A stretch of 64,000 nucleotides of DNA from assembly GCA_039513195.1 (NCBI GenBank), contig JBCCRM010000023.1:16749-80748 (forward strand), in the 5' to 3' direction. The position numbers and the translations under genes are program-made. Below the pieces are notes generated by a model, which searched no databases, had not been told where the DNA came from, and worked only from the letters and a program-made list of their open reading frames with translations. Source of the stretch: Thermohalobaculum sp039513195 (GTDB lineage: Bacteria > Pseudomonadota > Alphaproteobacteria > Rhodobacterales > Rhodobacteraceae). Below, in pieces: positions 24,302 through 32,903 of this stretch. How positions within the stretch are numbered: the stretch's first letter is position 1; every line of letters starts with the position of its first letter.

Positions 24302-25813
24302 TCAAAAGTCGAAATTGCCCTGACGGTCTTCTTTGGGCGGATGCTCGATCCGCGGCCTGCGGCGGGAGGCATGCTTCTTCAGGATCCGAGCCTTGCCTTC
24401 CTCGAACCCCTCGGCGCGCCTGCGGGCATAGACCTTCTCCCGCGCCTCCCGCGCCGCCTTAACCTCATCGACCAGCCGCCGCGGGTAGTGCTCACCCAGC
24501 ACGCAGCTCGCGGCGCGCTGCTCCTCCGGCTTCATCTTCCAGGGCTCGTGGATCCGGTTGCTCGGCACGCCGGCAAGCTCCGGGCACCAGCGGCGGATAA
24601 ACACCCCCTCCGGATCCTGGTCCTTCGACTGCTTGACCGGATTATAGACCCTCAGGGTGTTGATCCCCGTGGTCCCGGACTGCATCTGCGACTGGCTCCA
24701 ATGGATCCCGGGCTCAAAGTCGGTGAAGAGGCGTGCCAGCGGCAGCCCGAATTTCCGCCAGTCGAGCCAAAGATGATAGGCCGCCACCGACACGACCATC
24801 GCCCGCATCCGGAAATTCAGCCAACCCGTCGCGGTCAAGGCCCGCATGCAGGCATCCACCAGCGGCCAGCCGGTCTGCCCCGTCACCCAAGCCTCGAGCC
24901 GTGCCGGATCGTGATCCGGCTCCCGCAGCCCGTCATAGACCCGGTGCATGCAGCGATGCTCGATCTCCGGCTCGTCCTCCAGCTTCTGCATGAAATGGCA
25001 GCGCCAATGCAGCCGCGCCGTGAAGCTGTCGATGGATTGGCGGAACTTCCGGCTCTCATGGAAGCGCTTGGCGGCAATCGCCTCCTGATAGACTTCGCGG
25101 GTCGACAAGGTACCCCAAGCCAAATGTGGGCTAAGGCGGGAACAGGCGTCATAGGCCGTAACCGGCGACGACATGGCGCGGCGATAGTCCTCGCCCCGGC
25201 TGATCAGAAAGCCTTCCAGCAGCGCCCGGCCGGCCTCCGGCGTCGGCTCGATGGCTTCCGCCGGATCGGGGCCGAGGCCCAAATCCGCCTCCCCCGGGAT
25301 CGCCCCGGGCTCCAGCCCATGGGGCGGCAAAGCGGGCGAGCCGAGCGCGGGACGCAGCATCTGCCGATCCCATTTTTGCGCCCATCCATCGCGGTTACCC
25401 AGACGCCGGATCACGCCCCCGCCCTGGAGCTCCCGCCAGGGTATGCCATGCATTTGCGCCCAGTCGGCCACGTGACGGTCGCGCCTGTAGGACCACGCAT
25501 CCCCGGTCTCCTGATGGGACCAGAGGGCTGCCACGCCCCGCGCCTCCCGAATCTGCTCCAGCACCGCAACGGCCTCGCCCATGCGCACGACCAGCGGCGC
25601 GCCGAGTTCCGCCAAGCCCTCTCGTAACCTTGCCAAGGCCCCGGCCACGAACCGCCACTGCCTTGCTGCAGCGACCGGCTGCGCCCACAATTCCGGCTCG
25701 ACGATATAGAGGGGCAGGACCGGCCCCGCCTCCGCCGCGCGGACCAAGGCTTCATGGTCGAAAACGCGCAAGTCGCGCTTGAACCAGACGAGATTCAGCG
25801 CCTCTCCTCGCAT
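24302..25813 (-). CDS. DNA photolyase/cryptochrome family protein (PHR domain plus FAD domain)
   Basis: A 503-residue flavoprotein. The N-terminal photolyase domain begins NLVWFKRDLRVFDHEAL. The FAD-binding domain contains ARLHWRCHFMQKLEDEP near residue 270, TGWPLVDACMRALTATGWLN near residue 325, and RVYNPVKQSKDQDPEGVFIRRW near residue 405. The HWSQSQMQSGTTGIN stretch is the usual flavin-pocket region. It should repair UV pyrimidine dimers with blue light, or act as a light receptor. It is longer than classical PhrB at the C terminus (a basic KARILKKHASRRR tail). It lies in the same direction as the FeS photolyase, separated by repeats. Confidence 0.88.
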   Translation of the reverse strand: MRGEALNLVWFKRDLRVFDHEALVRAAEAGPVLPLYIVEPELWAQPVAAARQWRFVAGALARLREGLAELGAPLVVRMGEAVAVLEQIREARGVAALWSHQETGDAWSYRRDRHVADWAQMHGIPWRELQGGGVIRRLGNRDGWAQKWDRQMLRPALGSPALPPHGLEPGAIPGEADLGLGPDPAEAIEPTPEAGRALLEGFLISRGEDYRRAMSSPVTAYDACSRLSPHLAWGTLSTREVYQEAIAAKRFHESRKFRQSIDSFTARLHWRCHFMQKLEDEPEIEHRCMHRVYDGLREPDHDPARLEAWVTGQTGWPLVDACMRALTATGWLNFRMRAMVVSVAAYHLWLDWRKFGLPLARLFTDFEPGIHWSQSQMQSGTTGINTLRVYNPVKQSKDQDPEGVFIRRWCPELAGVPSNRIHEPWKMKPEEQRAASCVLGEHYPRRLVDEVKAAREAREKVYARRRAEGFEEGKARILKKHASRRRPRIEHPPKEDRQGNFDF

Positions 25814-25916
25814 CGGCTGGCCCACACCCACTCCCGCCTCCGTCGCTCCGCGGCCGCTCCGCCATGCGCGCGGCAAGGAGTGGGGCCTGAGCGTCTTAGG
25901 TCAAGCGGCGCGACGG

Positions 25917-26246
25917 TCAGTCGCCTGCCTCGCTCATGATCTGGTCTTTCGCGTCGGCCATCAAGGTGCGCATTTTCGTGCGCAGATCTTCCTCCGAAAC
26001 GCCGATCCCGCGCTCCTGGAAATCGCCCCAGACTTTCCGGAACACATCCTCGTCGCCCGCCTCTTCCAGATCCGCAACGACCACCGAGCGGGCATAGCTC
26101 TCCGCATCCTCGCCGCTCATGCCCATGATCTCGGCCCCCCAAAGACCCAGCAACTTGTTGCGCCGCGCCTCCGCCTTGAACTTCATCTCGGCATCATGGG
26201 CATATTTGTTCTCGAAGGCTTTTTCGCGGTTGTCGAAGGTGGACAT
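25917..26246 (-). CDS. DUF1476 protein, zeta-type F1-ATPase inhibitor family
   Basis: A 109-residue cytoplasmic helical protein beginning MSTFDNREKAFENKYAHD, the conserved start of DUF1476. In Paracoccus denitrificans this family member (zeta) blocks rotation of F1-ATPase in the hydrolytic direction; that role is known for the family and inferred here. The N-terminal segment is the inhibitory part in the characterised protein. The four-helix remainder (EDAESYARSVVVADLEEAG) is well preserved. It is a single gene, divergent from purC. Confidence 0.88.
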   Translation of the reverse strand: MSTFDNREKAFENKYAHDAEMKFKAEARRNKLLGLWGAEIMGMSGEDAESYARSVVVADLEEAGDEDVFRKVWGDFQERGIGVSEEDLRTKMRTLMADAKDQIMSEAGD

Positions 26247-26802
26247 GTTGGCCTCTCGCAGGGTTTGCGCGTGCGGGTACCGGAGAGATATACGGTGTCC
26301 GCAGGGCGAGCCACAAGCATTGTGCGCAATCTCCGGGTGCCGCCCCATGCGGCGGCGGCGCTTTTCCTATCCGCCTTCGGGATCTACCCGAATTGCCGGG
26401 CAACAGGCGGCTGTCCCTTTTTTGGTGGCTGAATGCACCGCGCTTGCTGAGACGGCATCGACCCGTTCTCCTATCGGTCGGGTCAGGACCGGGCCGAGCC
26501 TCACCGCATAGTGTGGTAAGACGTATTCCGGCGCGCTCGATGCTTAGTTACCATTTGCCACACGGATGGTAAGGGCGGCGCAGTCCCGGGAACAATCGCA
26601 TTCTGTTTATACGCAACTGGGCCGTCACATCGTTCCAAACACCGCCTCCGCCGGTGGTGAAACCTGGTGCTGCGACCCGCAAACGCCCATTTCCTGAGCA
26701 GATCCACGGGGCTTGTGCCGGGCCCGCGCCGCCACTATAGACAGCGGGCGCAGGCGGCGGGGCGCCCCGGTCGCCGGTGTTGTGTGTTTTCAGGAGACAT
26801 CC
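26247..26802. other. Intergenic region upstream of purC
   Basis: The 556 bases between divergent DUF1476 and purC hold no convincing gene. An imperfect inverted repeat is visible at about 26511-26569: GTGTGGTAAG in the left part, TTACCATTTGCCACAC in the right. It could be a regulatory site or a remnant. purC is directly preceded by CAGGAGAC as its ribosome-binding site. I see no purine riboswitch. Confidence 0.45.
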
Positions 26803-27564
26803 ATGGCGCGCCGCAGATTGGTCTATGAGGGCAAGGCCAAGATCCTCTATGAAGGGCCGGAGCCCGGGACGCTGATACAGTATTTCAAGGACGACGCCAC
26901 CGCCTTCAACGCCCAAAAACACGACGTCATCGACGGCAAGGGCGTTCTCAACAATCGCATTTCCGAACACATCATGACCGCGCTGACCGCCATCGGCGTC
27001 CCGAACCACTTCATCCGCCGGATCAACATGCGCGAGCAGTTGATCCGCGCCTGCGAGATCGTGCCGCTCGAGGTCGTAGTCCGCAATGTCGCCGCAGGAT
27101 CGCTGTCGAAGCGACTTGGCATCGACGAGGGCACGGCACTGCCCCGCCCGATCATCGAGTTCTATTTTAAGGACGACGCCCTCGACGACCCGCTGGTGAC
27201 CGAGGAGCATATCATCGCCTTCAACTGGGCAACGCAGCAGGACATAGACGACATCATCTCGCTGGCGCTCAGGGTAAACGACTTCCTATCTGGCCTGTTT
27301 CTCGGCGTCGGCATCCGGCTGGTGGACTTCAAGATCGAGACCGGGCGTATCTGGGAGGGAGACTTCCAGCGCGTCATTTTGGCCGACGAGATCTCGCCCG
27401 ACAGCTGCCGCTTGTGGGACGTTAAGACCGGCGAAAAGCTCGACAAGGATGTGTTCCGACGTGATCTGGGGAACCTCTCAGACGCGTATACAGAAGTGGC
27501 GCGGCGGCTCGGCATACTGCCGGAAGGCGGCAACGGCAAGCAGGGGCCGAAGCTCGTCCACTGA
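26803..27564 (+). CDS. purC: SAICAR synthetase
   Basis: It joins aspartate to CAIR with ATP, an early purine synthesis step. The 253-residue length is typical. Visible motifs are LVYEGKAKILYEG at the N terminus, HDVIDGKGVLNNRIS near residue 42, EVVVRNVAAGSLSKRLG near residue 88, and LVDFKIETGR near residue 175 with LADEISPDSCRLWD near residue 192. CAGGAGAC lies 7 bases before the ATG. It begins a pur run that includes a ceramidase-like gene before purS. Confidence 0.97.
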   Translation: MARRRLVYEGKAKILYEGPEPGTLIQYFKDDATAFNAQKHDVIDGKGVLNNRISEHIMTALTAIGVPNHFIRRINMREQLIRACEIVPLEVVVRNVAAGSLSKRLGIDEGTALPRPIIEFYFKDDALDDPLVTEEHIIAFNWATQQDIDDIISLALRVNDFLSGLFLGVGIRLVDFKIETGRIWEGDFQRVILADEISPDSCRLWDVKTGEKLDKDVFRRDLGNLSDAYTEVARRLGILPEGGNGKQGPKLVH

Positions 27565-27591
27565 GCGCCGCGCGGGCGAGAGGACGGGAAC

Positions 27592-28290
27592 ATGGACGAG
27601 CGGGCAGAAGCCTATCGGCGGATCATCGGCAACTACTGCGAGCGCGCGGGCTATCCGGATTTCTGGGCCGAGCCTGTGAATGCGATAACCAATCTTGCCT
27701 TCATCATCGCGGCCCTGATTGCCGGGCGTTTGGCGCTGCGCGAGGGACGTGTCGACGTGCCGGTGGCGTTCCTGACCACCAATCTCGTGGTGATCGGCAT
27801 CGGGTCGTTTCTGTTTCACACATTCTCGACCCGGTGGGCCGCGGCAACCGACTCGATCCCGATCATGATCTTCATCGTGGCGTATCTATTCTCGGCGATG
27901 CTGCGTTTCGTAGGTCTCGTCTGGTGGCAGGCGATCCTGGCCACGGTGGTGGCAATGGTTGCGATGAGCGGGCTGGCGAGCCTCTTCTACGCGACACTAC
28001 GGCCGGTGATCGGCGGTTCGGTGGCCTATTTGCCGGCGCTCCTGCTCCTACCGGCGGTGGGAAGCATCCTCGCCATCAAAAGGCATCCCGCGGCACCCTG
28101 GCTGTTCGTCGCCGGCGCGGTCTTCACGGTGTCGCTGACCTTCCGGGCGCTGGACCAGCCGCTTTGCCCGCAATGGCCGCTCGGTACGCATTTCATGTGG
28201 CATGTGCTGAACGGCGTCGTCTTGGGAACCTTGCTGGTCGCGCTGGTCCGCCATGGGCGATCTGCTGAGACGAGGGGTGCGCCCGCCTGA
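27592..28290 (+). CDS. Ceramidase-like membrane hydrolase (CREST superfamily)
   Basis: A 232-residue protein with about seven membrane helices. The metal-site pattern of the alkaline ceramidase/PAQR/CREST superfamily is complete: WAEPVNAITNLAFI near residue 25, SFLFHTFSTRWA with a following D near residue 68, and HFMWHVLNG near residue 205 (the two-His motif). Known members hydrolyse ceramide amide bonds with a zinc ion; for this bacterial protein the lipid substrate is unknown. It lies 27 bases after purC on the same strand and 162 bases before purS, an unexpected place for a lipid enzyme. Confidence 0.85.
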   Translation: MDERAEAYRRIIGNYCERAGYPDFWAEPVNAITNLAFIIAALIAGRLALREGRVDVPVAFLTTNLVVIGIGSFLFHTFSTRWAAATDSIPIMIFIVAYLFSAMLRFVGLVWWQAILATVVAMVAMSGLASLFYATLRPVIGGSVAYLPALLLLPAVGSILAIKRHPAAPWLFVAGAVFTVSLTFRALDQPLCPQWPLGTHFMWHVLNGVVLGTLLVALVRHGRSAETRGAPA

Positions 28291-28351
28291 GCTTGCGGAC
28301 CCCGAATGTCGAAGTTAGAGGAAGTCGGGGGCGCGTGTGTACAGCCTAGTG

Positions 28352-28374
28352 CCCATCCCACCCCGACGGATGGG
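28352..28374 (+). terminator. Hairpin between the ceramidase-like gene and purS
   Basis: CCCATCC pairs with GGATGGG around a 9-base loop, 61 bases past the stop. There is no T run. It may be a weak terminator or RNA-stability element. Confidence 0.35.
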
Positions 28375-28452
28375 TGGGTGCGATCCGGGGCAACGACGAC
28401 GGGCCTCTAGGCGAAAAGGGCGCCTTTGGGGCGAGCAGCAGGAGGATCAGGG

Positions 28453-28704
28453 ATGAAGGCGCGGGTTTTCGTGACACTCAAGACCGGCGTTCTCGATCCA
28501 CAGGGCGAGGCGGTGCGCCACGCGCTGGGCAGCCTCGGCTTCGAGGGGGTCGATGCGGTCCGCCAGGGCAAGGTGATCGAGCTAGACCTCGCCGAAAGCG
28601 ACCTGGCCAAGGCGGAAGTCGAGGTTACCCGGATGTGCGAGAGCCTCCTCGCGAACACGGTGATCGAAAACTACCGCGTCGAGCTGTCGGAGGACGCCCA
28701 GTGA
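28453..28704 (+). CDS. purS: FGAM synthase small subunit
   Basis: An 83-residue subunit of the three-part PurSQL FGAM synthase. It is recognised by MKARVFVTLKTGVLDPQGEAV and the conserved core VRQGKVIELDL. PurS bridges PurL and PurQ so that ammonia made by PurQ reaches PurL. GGAGG lies 8 bases before the ATG. The stop overlaps purQ as GTGA, so the two are translationally coupled. Confidence 0.95.
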   Translation: MKARVFVTLKTGVLDPQGEAVRHALGSLGFEGVDAVRQGKVIELDLAESDLAKAEVEVTRMCESLLANTVIENYRVELSEDAQ

Positions 28705-29396
28705 AATCCGCGGTCATCGTCTTCCCCGGCTCCAACTGCGACCGCGACATCGCCGTCGCCCTCTCTGCCCATGGCGAAAAGGCGCGGATGGTCTGGCACA
28801 AGGACACGGCCCTGCCCGCGGGGCTCGACATCGTGGCCCTGCCCGGCGGCTTTTCCTATGGCGACTATCTCCGCTGCGGCGCCATCGCGGCCAAGTCACC
28901 GATCATGGACGCCGTGCGATCCTTTGCCGAAGGCGGCGGCCTCGTGCTCGGCATCTGCAATGGCTTCCAGGTGCTTTGCGAAGCGGGACTGTTGCCCGGG
29001 GTCCTGATGCGCAATGCGGGACTGAAATTCGTCTGCCGGCCGGTGCACCTCAAGGTAGAGACGGTCGCAAGCCCCTACACCGCCGGTTTTGGAAACCAAA
29101 GTTTCGCGACCATCCCAATCGCCCATCACGATGGCTGCTACATCGCTGACCGGCCCACTCTCGATGCGTTGCAGGCCGAGGATCGGGTGGCCTTTCGCTA
29201 TGTCGACGCGGCCGGGGAACCGAATGCCGCGGCGAACCCAAACGGCTCGCTCGATAACATCGCAGGCATCCTGTCGGCCAATCGCCGCGTGCTCGGCATG
29301 ATGCCGCATCCGGAACGCCATGCCGACCCAGCCCTCGGCGGCACCGACGGCGCGCGGCTGTTCGCAAGCCTCGCTGACAGCCTTGCCACGGCCTGA
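28701..29396 (+). CDS. purQ: FGAM synthase glutaminase subunit
   Basis: A class I glutamine amidotransferase of 231 residues that supplies ammonia to PurL. The nucleophile Cys is in GLVLGICNGFQVLCEAG near residue 88; the catalytic His-x-Glu is MMPHPERH near residue 200. SNCDRD near residue 12 and the GGFSYGDYLRCGAIA loop near residue 53 are family-typical. The GTG start overlaps the purS stop by 4 bases. Confidence 0.96.
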   Translation: MKSAVIVFPGSNCDRDIAVALSAHGEKARMVWHKDTALPAGLDIVALPGGFSYGDYLRCGAIAAKSPIMDAVRSFAEGGGLVLGICNGFQVLCEAGLLPGVLMRNAGLKFVCRPVHLKVETVASPYTAGFGNQSFATIPIAHHDGCYIADRPTLDALQAEDRVAFRYVDAAGEPNAAANPNGSLDNIAGILSANRRVLGMMPHPERHADPALGGTDGARLFASLADSLATA

Positions 29397-29802
29397 GACG
29401 GCGGCCCTCGCCCTGCTGCTCGCCGCCTGCGCGCGGGACCCGATCACCGTGGCGCCTGGGGCCAGCCTAGTCGCCGCGCCCATCGGCACGGAGCTTCGCC
29501 TGACGCTGACCCGCAACCGTTCGGAGAGTTTCGCCTTTTTGGAGGAACTGGCAGCCCGCTGCTGGCTCGACGATGTTTTGATGGCCGGCGGCCTCCTCGT
29601 AGATCGAAGGGGCGAGCGGCTGGTCCTTTCAACGGATGACACGGACCGCCTCGCCGCGGATCTCTTGCCAGGGCTTGGCCTCGGGCAGGTCCGCCTTTCC
29701 GGCCCTGCTCTCGACGAGCCGGCAACCCGCGCAAGGCTGCTCGAGACGTTGAATACGGCCGACCGGACCGGAGAGACCGCCTGCCCCCCTCACTCCGGTT
29801 GA
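29383..29802 (+). CDS. Putative lipoprotein, unknown function
   Basis: The frame shows a lipoprotein-like N terminus, ETAALALLLAACA, with the lipobox Cys followed by ARDP. About 120 residues follow with several short beta-strand-like stretches (GERLVLSTDD, LGQVRLSGPAL). The only start that gives a sensible signal is TTG at 29383, inside the last codons of purQ (14-base overlap); this is uncertain. Codon use looks genuine. It is probably translated together with purQ and the methyltransferase gene that follows. Confidence 0.5.
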   Translation: MPRPETAALALLLAACARDPITVAPGASLVAAPIGTELRLTLTRNRSESFAFLEELAARCWLDDVLMAGGLLVDRRGERLVLSTDDTDRLAADLLPGLGLGQVRLSGPALDEPATRARLLETLNTADRTGETACPPHSG

Positions 29803-29816
29803 AGGCAGGCGATGCG

Positions 29817-30518
29817 ATGAGCCCTTTCGCCGCCTGCCTCCAGGCCGCCCTCGACGGAGACGAGGAGGCGCTCCTAAGGATCGAGCGGGACGATGGCCGA
29901 ACCGATACCCAGCCAGTGGCGGACTATCTGCGCGACGCCCCGACTGAGCTCGAGACGAAAGTGCTCGACCTCGCCACCGGGCGGATCGTGGATGTCGGCT
30001 GCGGAGCCGGTCGCCACGTTCTCCGCATGCAGCGGGAGGGCCATGACATTACAGGCTGCGACATCGACCCGGCGCTGGTGGCGCTCTGCCGCGCACGGGG
30101 CTGCGAGAAAGTCGCAGAGGCGGACATCCTCGCCGGTGATCTTGGGGAAGATGCATGGGACACCGCGCTCCTCTTCGGCAACAATCTCGGCCTCGGCGGC
30201 AATCCCGAGGGCACCAGACGCCTCCTCGGCGCGCTCCGCCACGCGCTGACGCCGGGGGGCCGGGTGCTCTTTACCTCCGTCGATGTGACCCAAACCGACA
30301 ATCCCACGCATCTCGCCTATCACCAGCGCCGCCGCGCCGAGGGGCGTTCACCGGGCGAGCTGACCATCCGTCTCTCCTTCGCCGGCTGCGCCACCGCTTG
30401 GTTCGGCTGGCACCACGTATCGCCGGAGGAACTCGGGCCCCTGGCAGCCGAAACCGGCTGGCGCATCGAGCGCATCTGCCGGGGTAACTCCGGCCCCTAT
30501 GCAGGTGCGCTTTCCTAA
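29817..30518 (+). CDS. SAM-dependent class I methyltransferase
   Basis: A 233-residue protein with the SAM-binding motif I IVDVGCGAGRHVL near residue 58, motif II HDITGCDIDPALVALC near residue 77, and a motif-IV-like WDTALLFGNNLGLGG near residue 113. The substrate is unknown. The ATG at 29817 is chosen because it sits after GAAGGCAGG. It lies between purQ and purL on the same strand and is probably part of the same transcript. No link to purine synthesis is visible in its sequence. Confidence 0.82.
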   Translation: MSPFAACLQAALDGDEEALLRIERDDGRTDTQPVADYLRDAPTELETKVLDLATGRIVDVGCGAGRHVLRMQREGHDITGCDIDPALVALCRARGCEKVAEADILAGDLGEDAWDTALLFGNNLGLGGNPEGTRRLLGALRHALTPGGRVLFTSVDVTQTDNPTHLAYHQRRRAEGRSPGELTIRLSFAGCATAWFGWHHVSPEELGPLAAETGWRIERICRGNSGPYAGALS

Positions 30519-30591
30519 CCGTCGCTCTCTTCCACCCCATCTGCACTTCCGCTATCAGACCCTGCACAGTCACCGGCCGGAACAGACGCCC

Positions 30592-32778
30592 ATGCGCGAA
30601 CCAGACGTCACCCAGGCGCTTGCCGCCGATCACGGGCTGAAGCCCGACGAGTATCAGCGCATCCTAGACCTGCTCGGCCGCACGCCGAGTTTCACCGAGC
30701 TCGGCATCTTCTCGGCCATGTGGAACGAGCACTGTTCCTACAAAAGCTCCAAGCGCTGGCTGCGTACCCTGCCGACCGAGGGGCCGCAGGTCATCCAAGG
30801 CCCGGGCGAGAATGCGGGCGTGGTCGATATCGGCGACGGGCTGGCCGTGGTCTTCAAGATGGAAAGCCACAACCATCCCAGTTTTATCGAGCCCTATCAG
30901 GGCGCTGCAACTGGTGTCGGCGGGATCCTACGCGATGTCTTCACCATGGGTGCCCGCCCGATCGCGGCGATGAACGCGCTCAGCTTCGGCGATCCGGACC
31001 ATCCGAAGACACGGCATTTGGTCAAGGGCGTGGTTGCCGGCATCGGTGGCTACGGCAACTGCTTCGGCGTGCCGACGGTGGGCGGAGAGCTGCGCTTTCA
31101 CCCAGCCTATAACGGCAACTGCCTGGTCAATGCCTTCGCCGCCGGGCTGGTTGAGGCCGACAAGATCTTCTACTGCGCAGCCTCCGGGGTTGGCATGCCG
31201 GTGGTTTACCTAGGCGCCAAGACCGGTCGCGACGGGGTCGGCGGCGCGACCATGGCGAGCGCAGAGTTCGCGGAAGACGCCGAAGAGAAGCGTCCGACGG
31301 TCCAGGTGGGCGACCCTTTCACGGAGAAACGACTGCTGGAGGCATGCTTGGAGCTCATGGCCTCAGGCGCCGTCGTTTCCATCCAGGACATGGGCGCCGC
31401 CGGGCTCACCTGTTCGGCGGTCGAAATGGGGGACAAGGGCGATCTCGGCATCGATCTCGACCTTGAGGCGGTGCCCTGCCGCGAGGACGCGATGAGCGCC
31501 TATGAGATGATGCTCTCGGAAAGCCAAGAGCGGATGCTGATGGTGTTGCGGCCCGAGAAAGAAGTCGAAGCCAAGGCGATTTTCGATAAGTGGGACTTGG
31601 ACTTCGCGGTTGTCGGCCAGACGACTGGCGAGGATCGCTTCCGGGTGCGGCTCGCCGGCGCGGTGAAGGCGGACCTGCCGCTGAAGGCACTGTCAGGCGA
31701 GGCACCTGAATACGACCGCCCCTGGGTTGAAATGGCGGCACCCGCTCCGCTCGGTCCGATCCCAGATCTGTGCCCGGCGGCAGCACTGCAGCATTTAATG
31801 GCAAGCCCCAATTTCGGTTCCCGATCATGGGTTTGGCAGCAGTACGATCACACGGTGATGGCGGACACAGCGATAGGCCCCGGGTCCGATGCGGCGGTGG
31901 TCAGGGTCCACGGCACCGAAAAGGCGCTCGCCTTCACCTGTGACGTCAATCCGCGCTACTGTAAGGCCGACCCGGAGACCGGGGGCAGACAGGCAGTCGC
32001 AGAAGCCTACCGCAACCTCTGCGCAACCGGGGCGAAGCCCCTGGCCTTAACAGACAATCTGAACTTCGGTAATCCGGAAAGGCCAGAGATCATGGGCCAA
32101 TTCGTGGGCTGCGTACGGGGCGTCGGCGAGGCCTGCCAGGCGCTCGACATGCCGGTCGTCTCCGGCAATGTCTCGCTTTACAATGAGACAGAAGGTCAAG
32201 CGATCCTTCCCACGCCCAGCATTGGCGGGGTCGGCCTGCTCGAAACACTCGACCAGGCGATCCCGATGGCGCCGCAGCGCGGCGATTTGCTGGTTCTGCT
32301 CGGGCACAGCGAAGGACATTTGGGCCAATCCGCGCTTCTTTGGGAGCTGTTCGGCAGGGCCGAAGGATCTCCACCGCCGGTCGATCTCCGCGCCGAGCGA
32401 AAAGCGGGCGAACTGGTCCGCGCGCTCAAAGGGCGGGATCTGCTGCGGGCCGCCCATGACCTGGCGGATGGCGGGCTTGCAGTCGCTGCCGCCGAAATGG
32501 CCCTGGCGGCAGATGCCGGCATCACACTGACCGCACCCGATGAGATCGACCCAACGCGCTATTTCTTCGGCGAGGATCAAGGCCGCTACCTGCTGGCAAT
32601 CGACGAGGACCATCGCACCGCGATCACTGATCTCGCTGTCGCAGCGCAGATGCCGCTGACCGTTGTGGGCCGTGTGAAAGGCGACGATTTCGTGCTCGGC
32701 GACGCGCCCCCGCTCCCCTTGGCGGCCCTGCGCGATCTCCATGAAGGCGCCCTCCCCCGCATGATGGGCGAGACCTGA
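30592..32778 (+). CDS. purL: FGAM synthase large subunit
   Basis: This 728-residue ATP-dependent amidation subunit is the short PurL type that needs PurS and PurQ, both encoded 1-2 kb upstream. Motifs visible: SFTELGIFSAMWNEHCSYKS near residue 30, FKMESHNHPSFIEPYQGAAT near residue 90, the GVGGILRD loop, and a second AIR-synthase-like half with ALTDNLNFGNPERPE near residue 485. The C-terminal block DLADGGLAVAAAEMA lies near residue 622. The ATG at 30592 gives the normal N terminus. Confidence 0.97.
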   Translation: MREPDVTQALAADHGLKPDEYQRILDLLGRTPSFTELGIFSAMWNEHCSYKSSKRWLRTLPTEGPQVIQGPGENAGVVDIGDGLAVVFKMESHNHPSFIEPYQGAATGVGGILRDVFTMGARPIAAMNALSFGDPDHPKTRHLVKGVVAGIGGYGNCFGVPTVGGELRFHPAYNGNCLVNAFAAGLVEADKIFYCAASGVGMPVVYLGAKTGRDGVGGATMASAEFAEDAEEKRPTVQVGDPFTEKRLLEACLELMASGAVVSIQDMGAAGLTCSAVEMGDKGDLGIDLDLEAVPCREDAMSAYEMMLSESQERMLMVLRPEKEVEAKAIFDKWDLDFAVVGQTTGEDRFRVRLAGAVKADLPLKALSGEAPEYDRPWVEMAAPAPLGPIPDLCPAAALQHLMASPNFGSRSWVWQQYDHTVMADTAIGPGSDAAVVRVHGTEKALAFTCDVNPRYCKADPETGGRQAVAEAYRNLCATGAKPLALTDNLNFGNPERPEIMGQFVGCVRGVGEACQALDMPVVSGNVSLYNETEGQAILPTPSIGGVGLLETLDQAIPMAPQRGDLLVLLGHSEGHLGQSALLWELFGRAEGSPPPVDLRAERKAGELVRALKGRDLLRAAHDLADGGLAVAAAEMALAADAGITLTAPDEIDPTRYFFGEDQGRYLLAIDEDHRTAITDLAVAAQMPLTVVGRVKGDDFVLGDAPPLPLAALRDLHEGALPRMMGET

Positions 32779-32819
32779 AACCCGCACCCGCAACCGCCCC
32801 ACGAGCATTGTAGTCGGCA

Positions 32820-32893
32820 CTCCGCCGCGAGCGCCCACATAGCCACAGGCAGGGAGGCAGACGCGGCGGCCGGGACGGCCTGCGCGCAGCGCC
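32820..32893 (+). repeat. Interspersed structured repeat, family 2, copy 4
   Basis: About 75% identical by eye to copy 3, with the hairpin reduced to GCGC-gca-GCGC (32882-32892). It begins 42 bases after the purL stop and ends 10 bases before the convergent gene end, so it serves as the 3' region of both. Confidence 0.65.
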
Positions 32894-32903
32894 GGGCGGA
32901 ACG

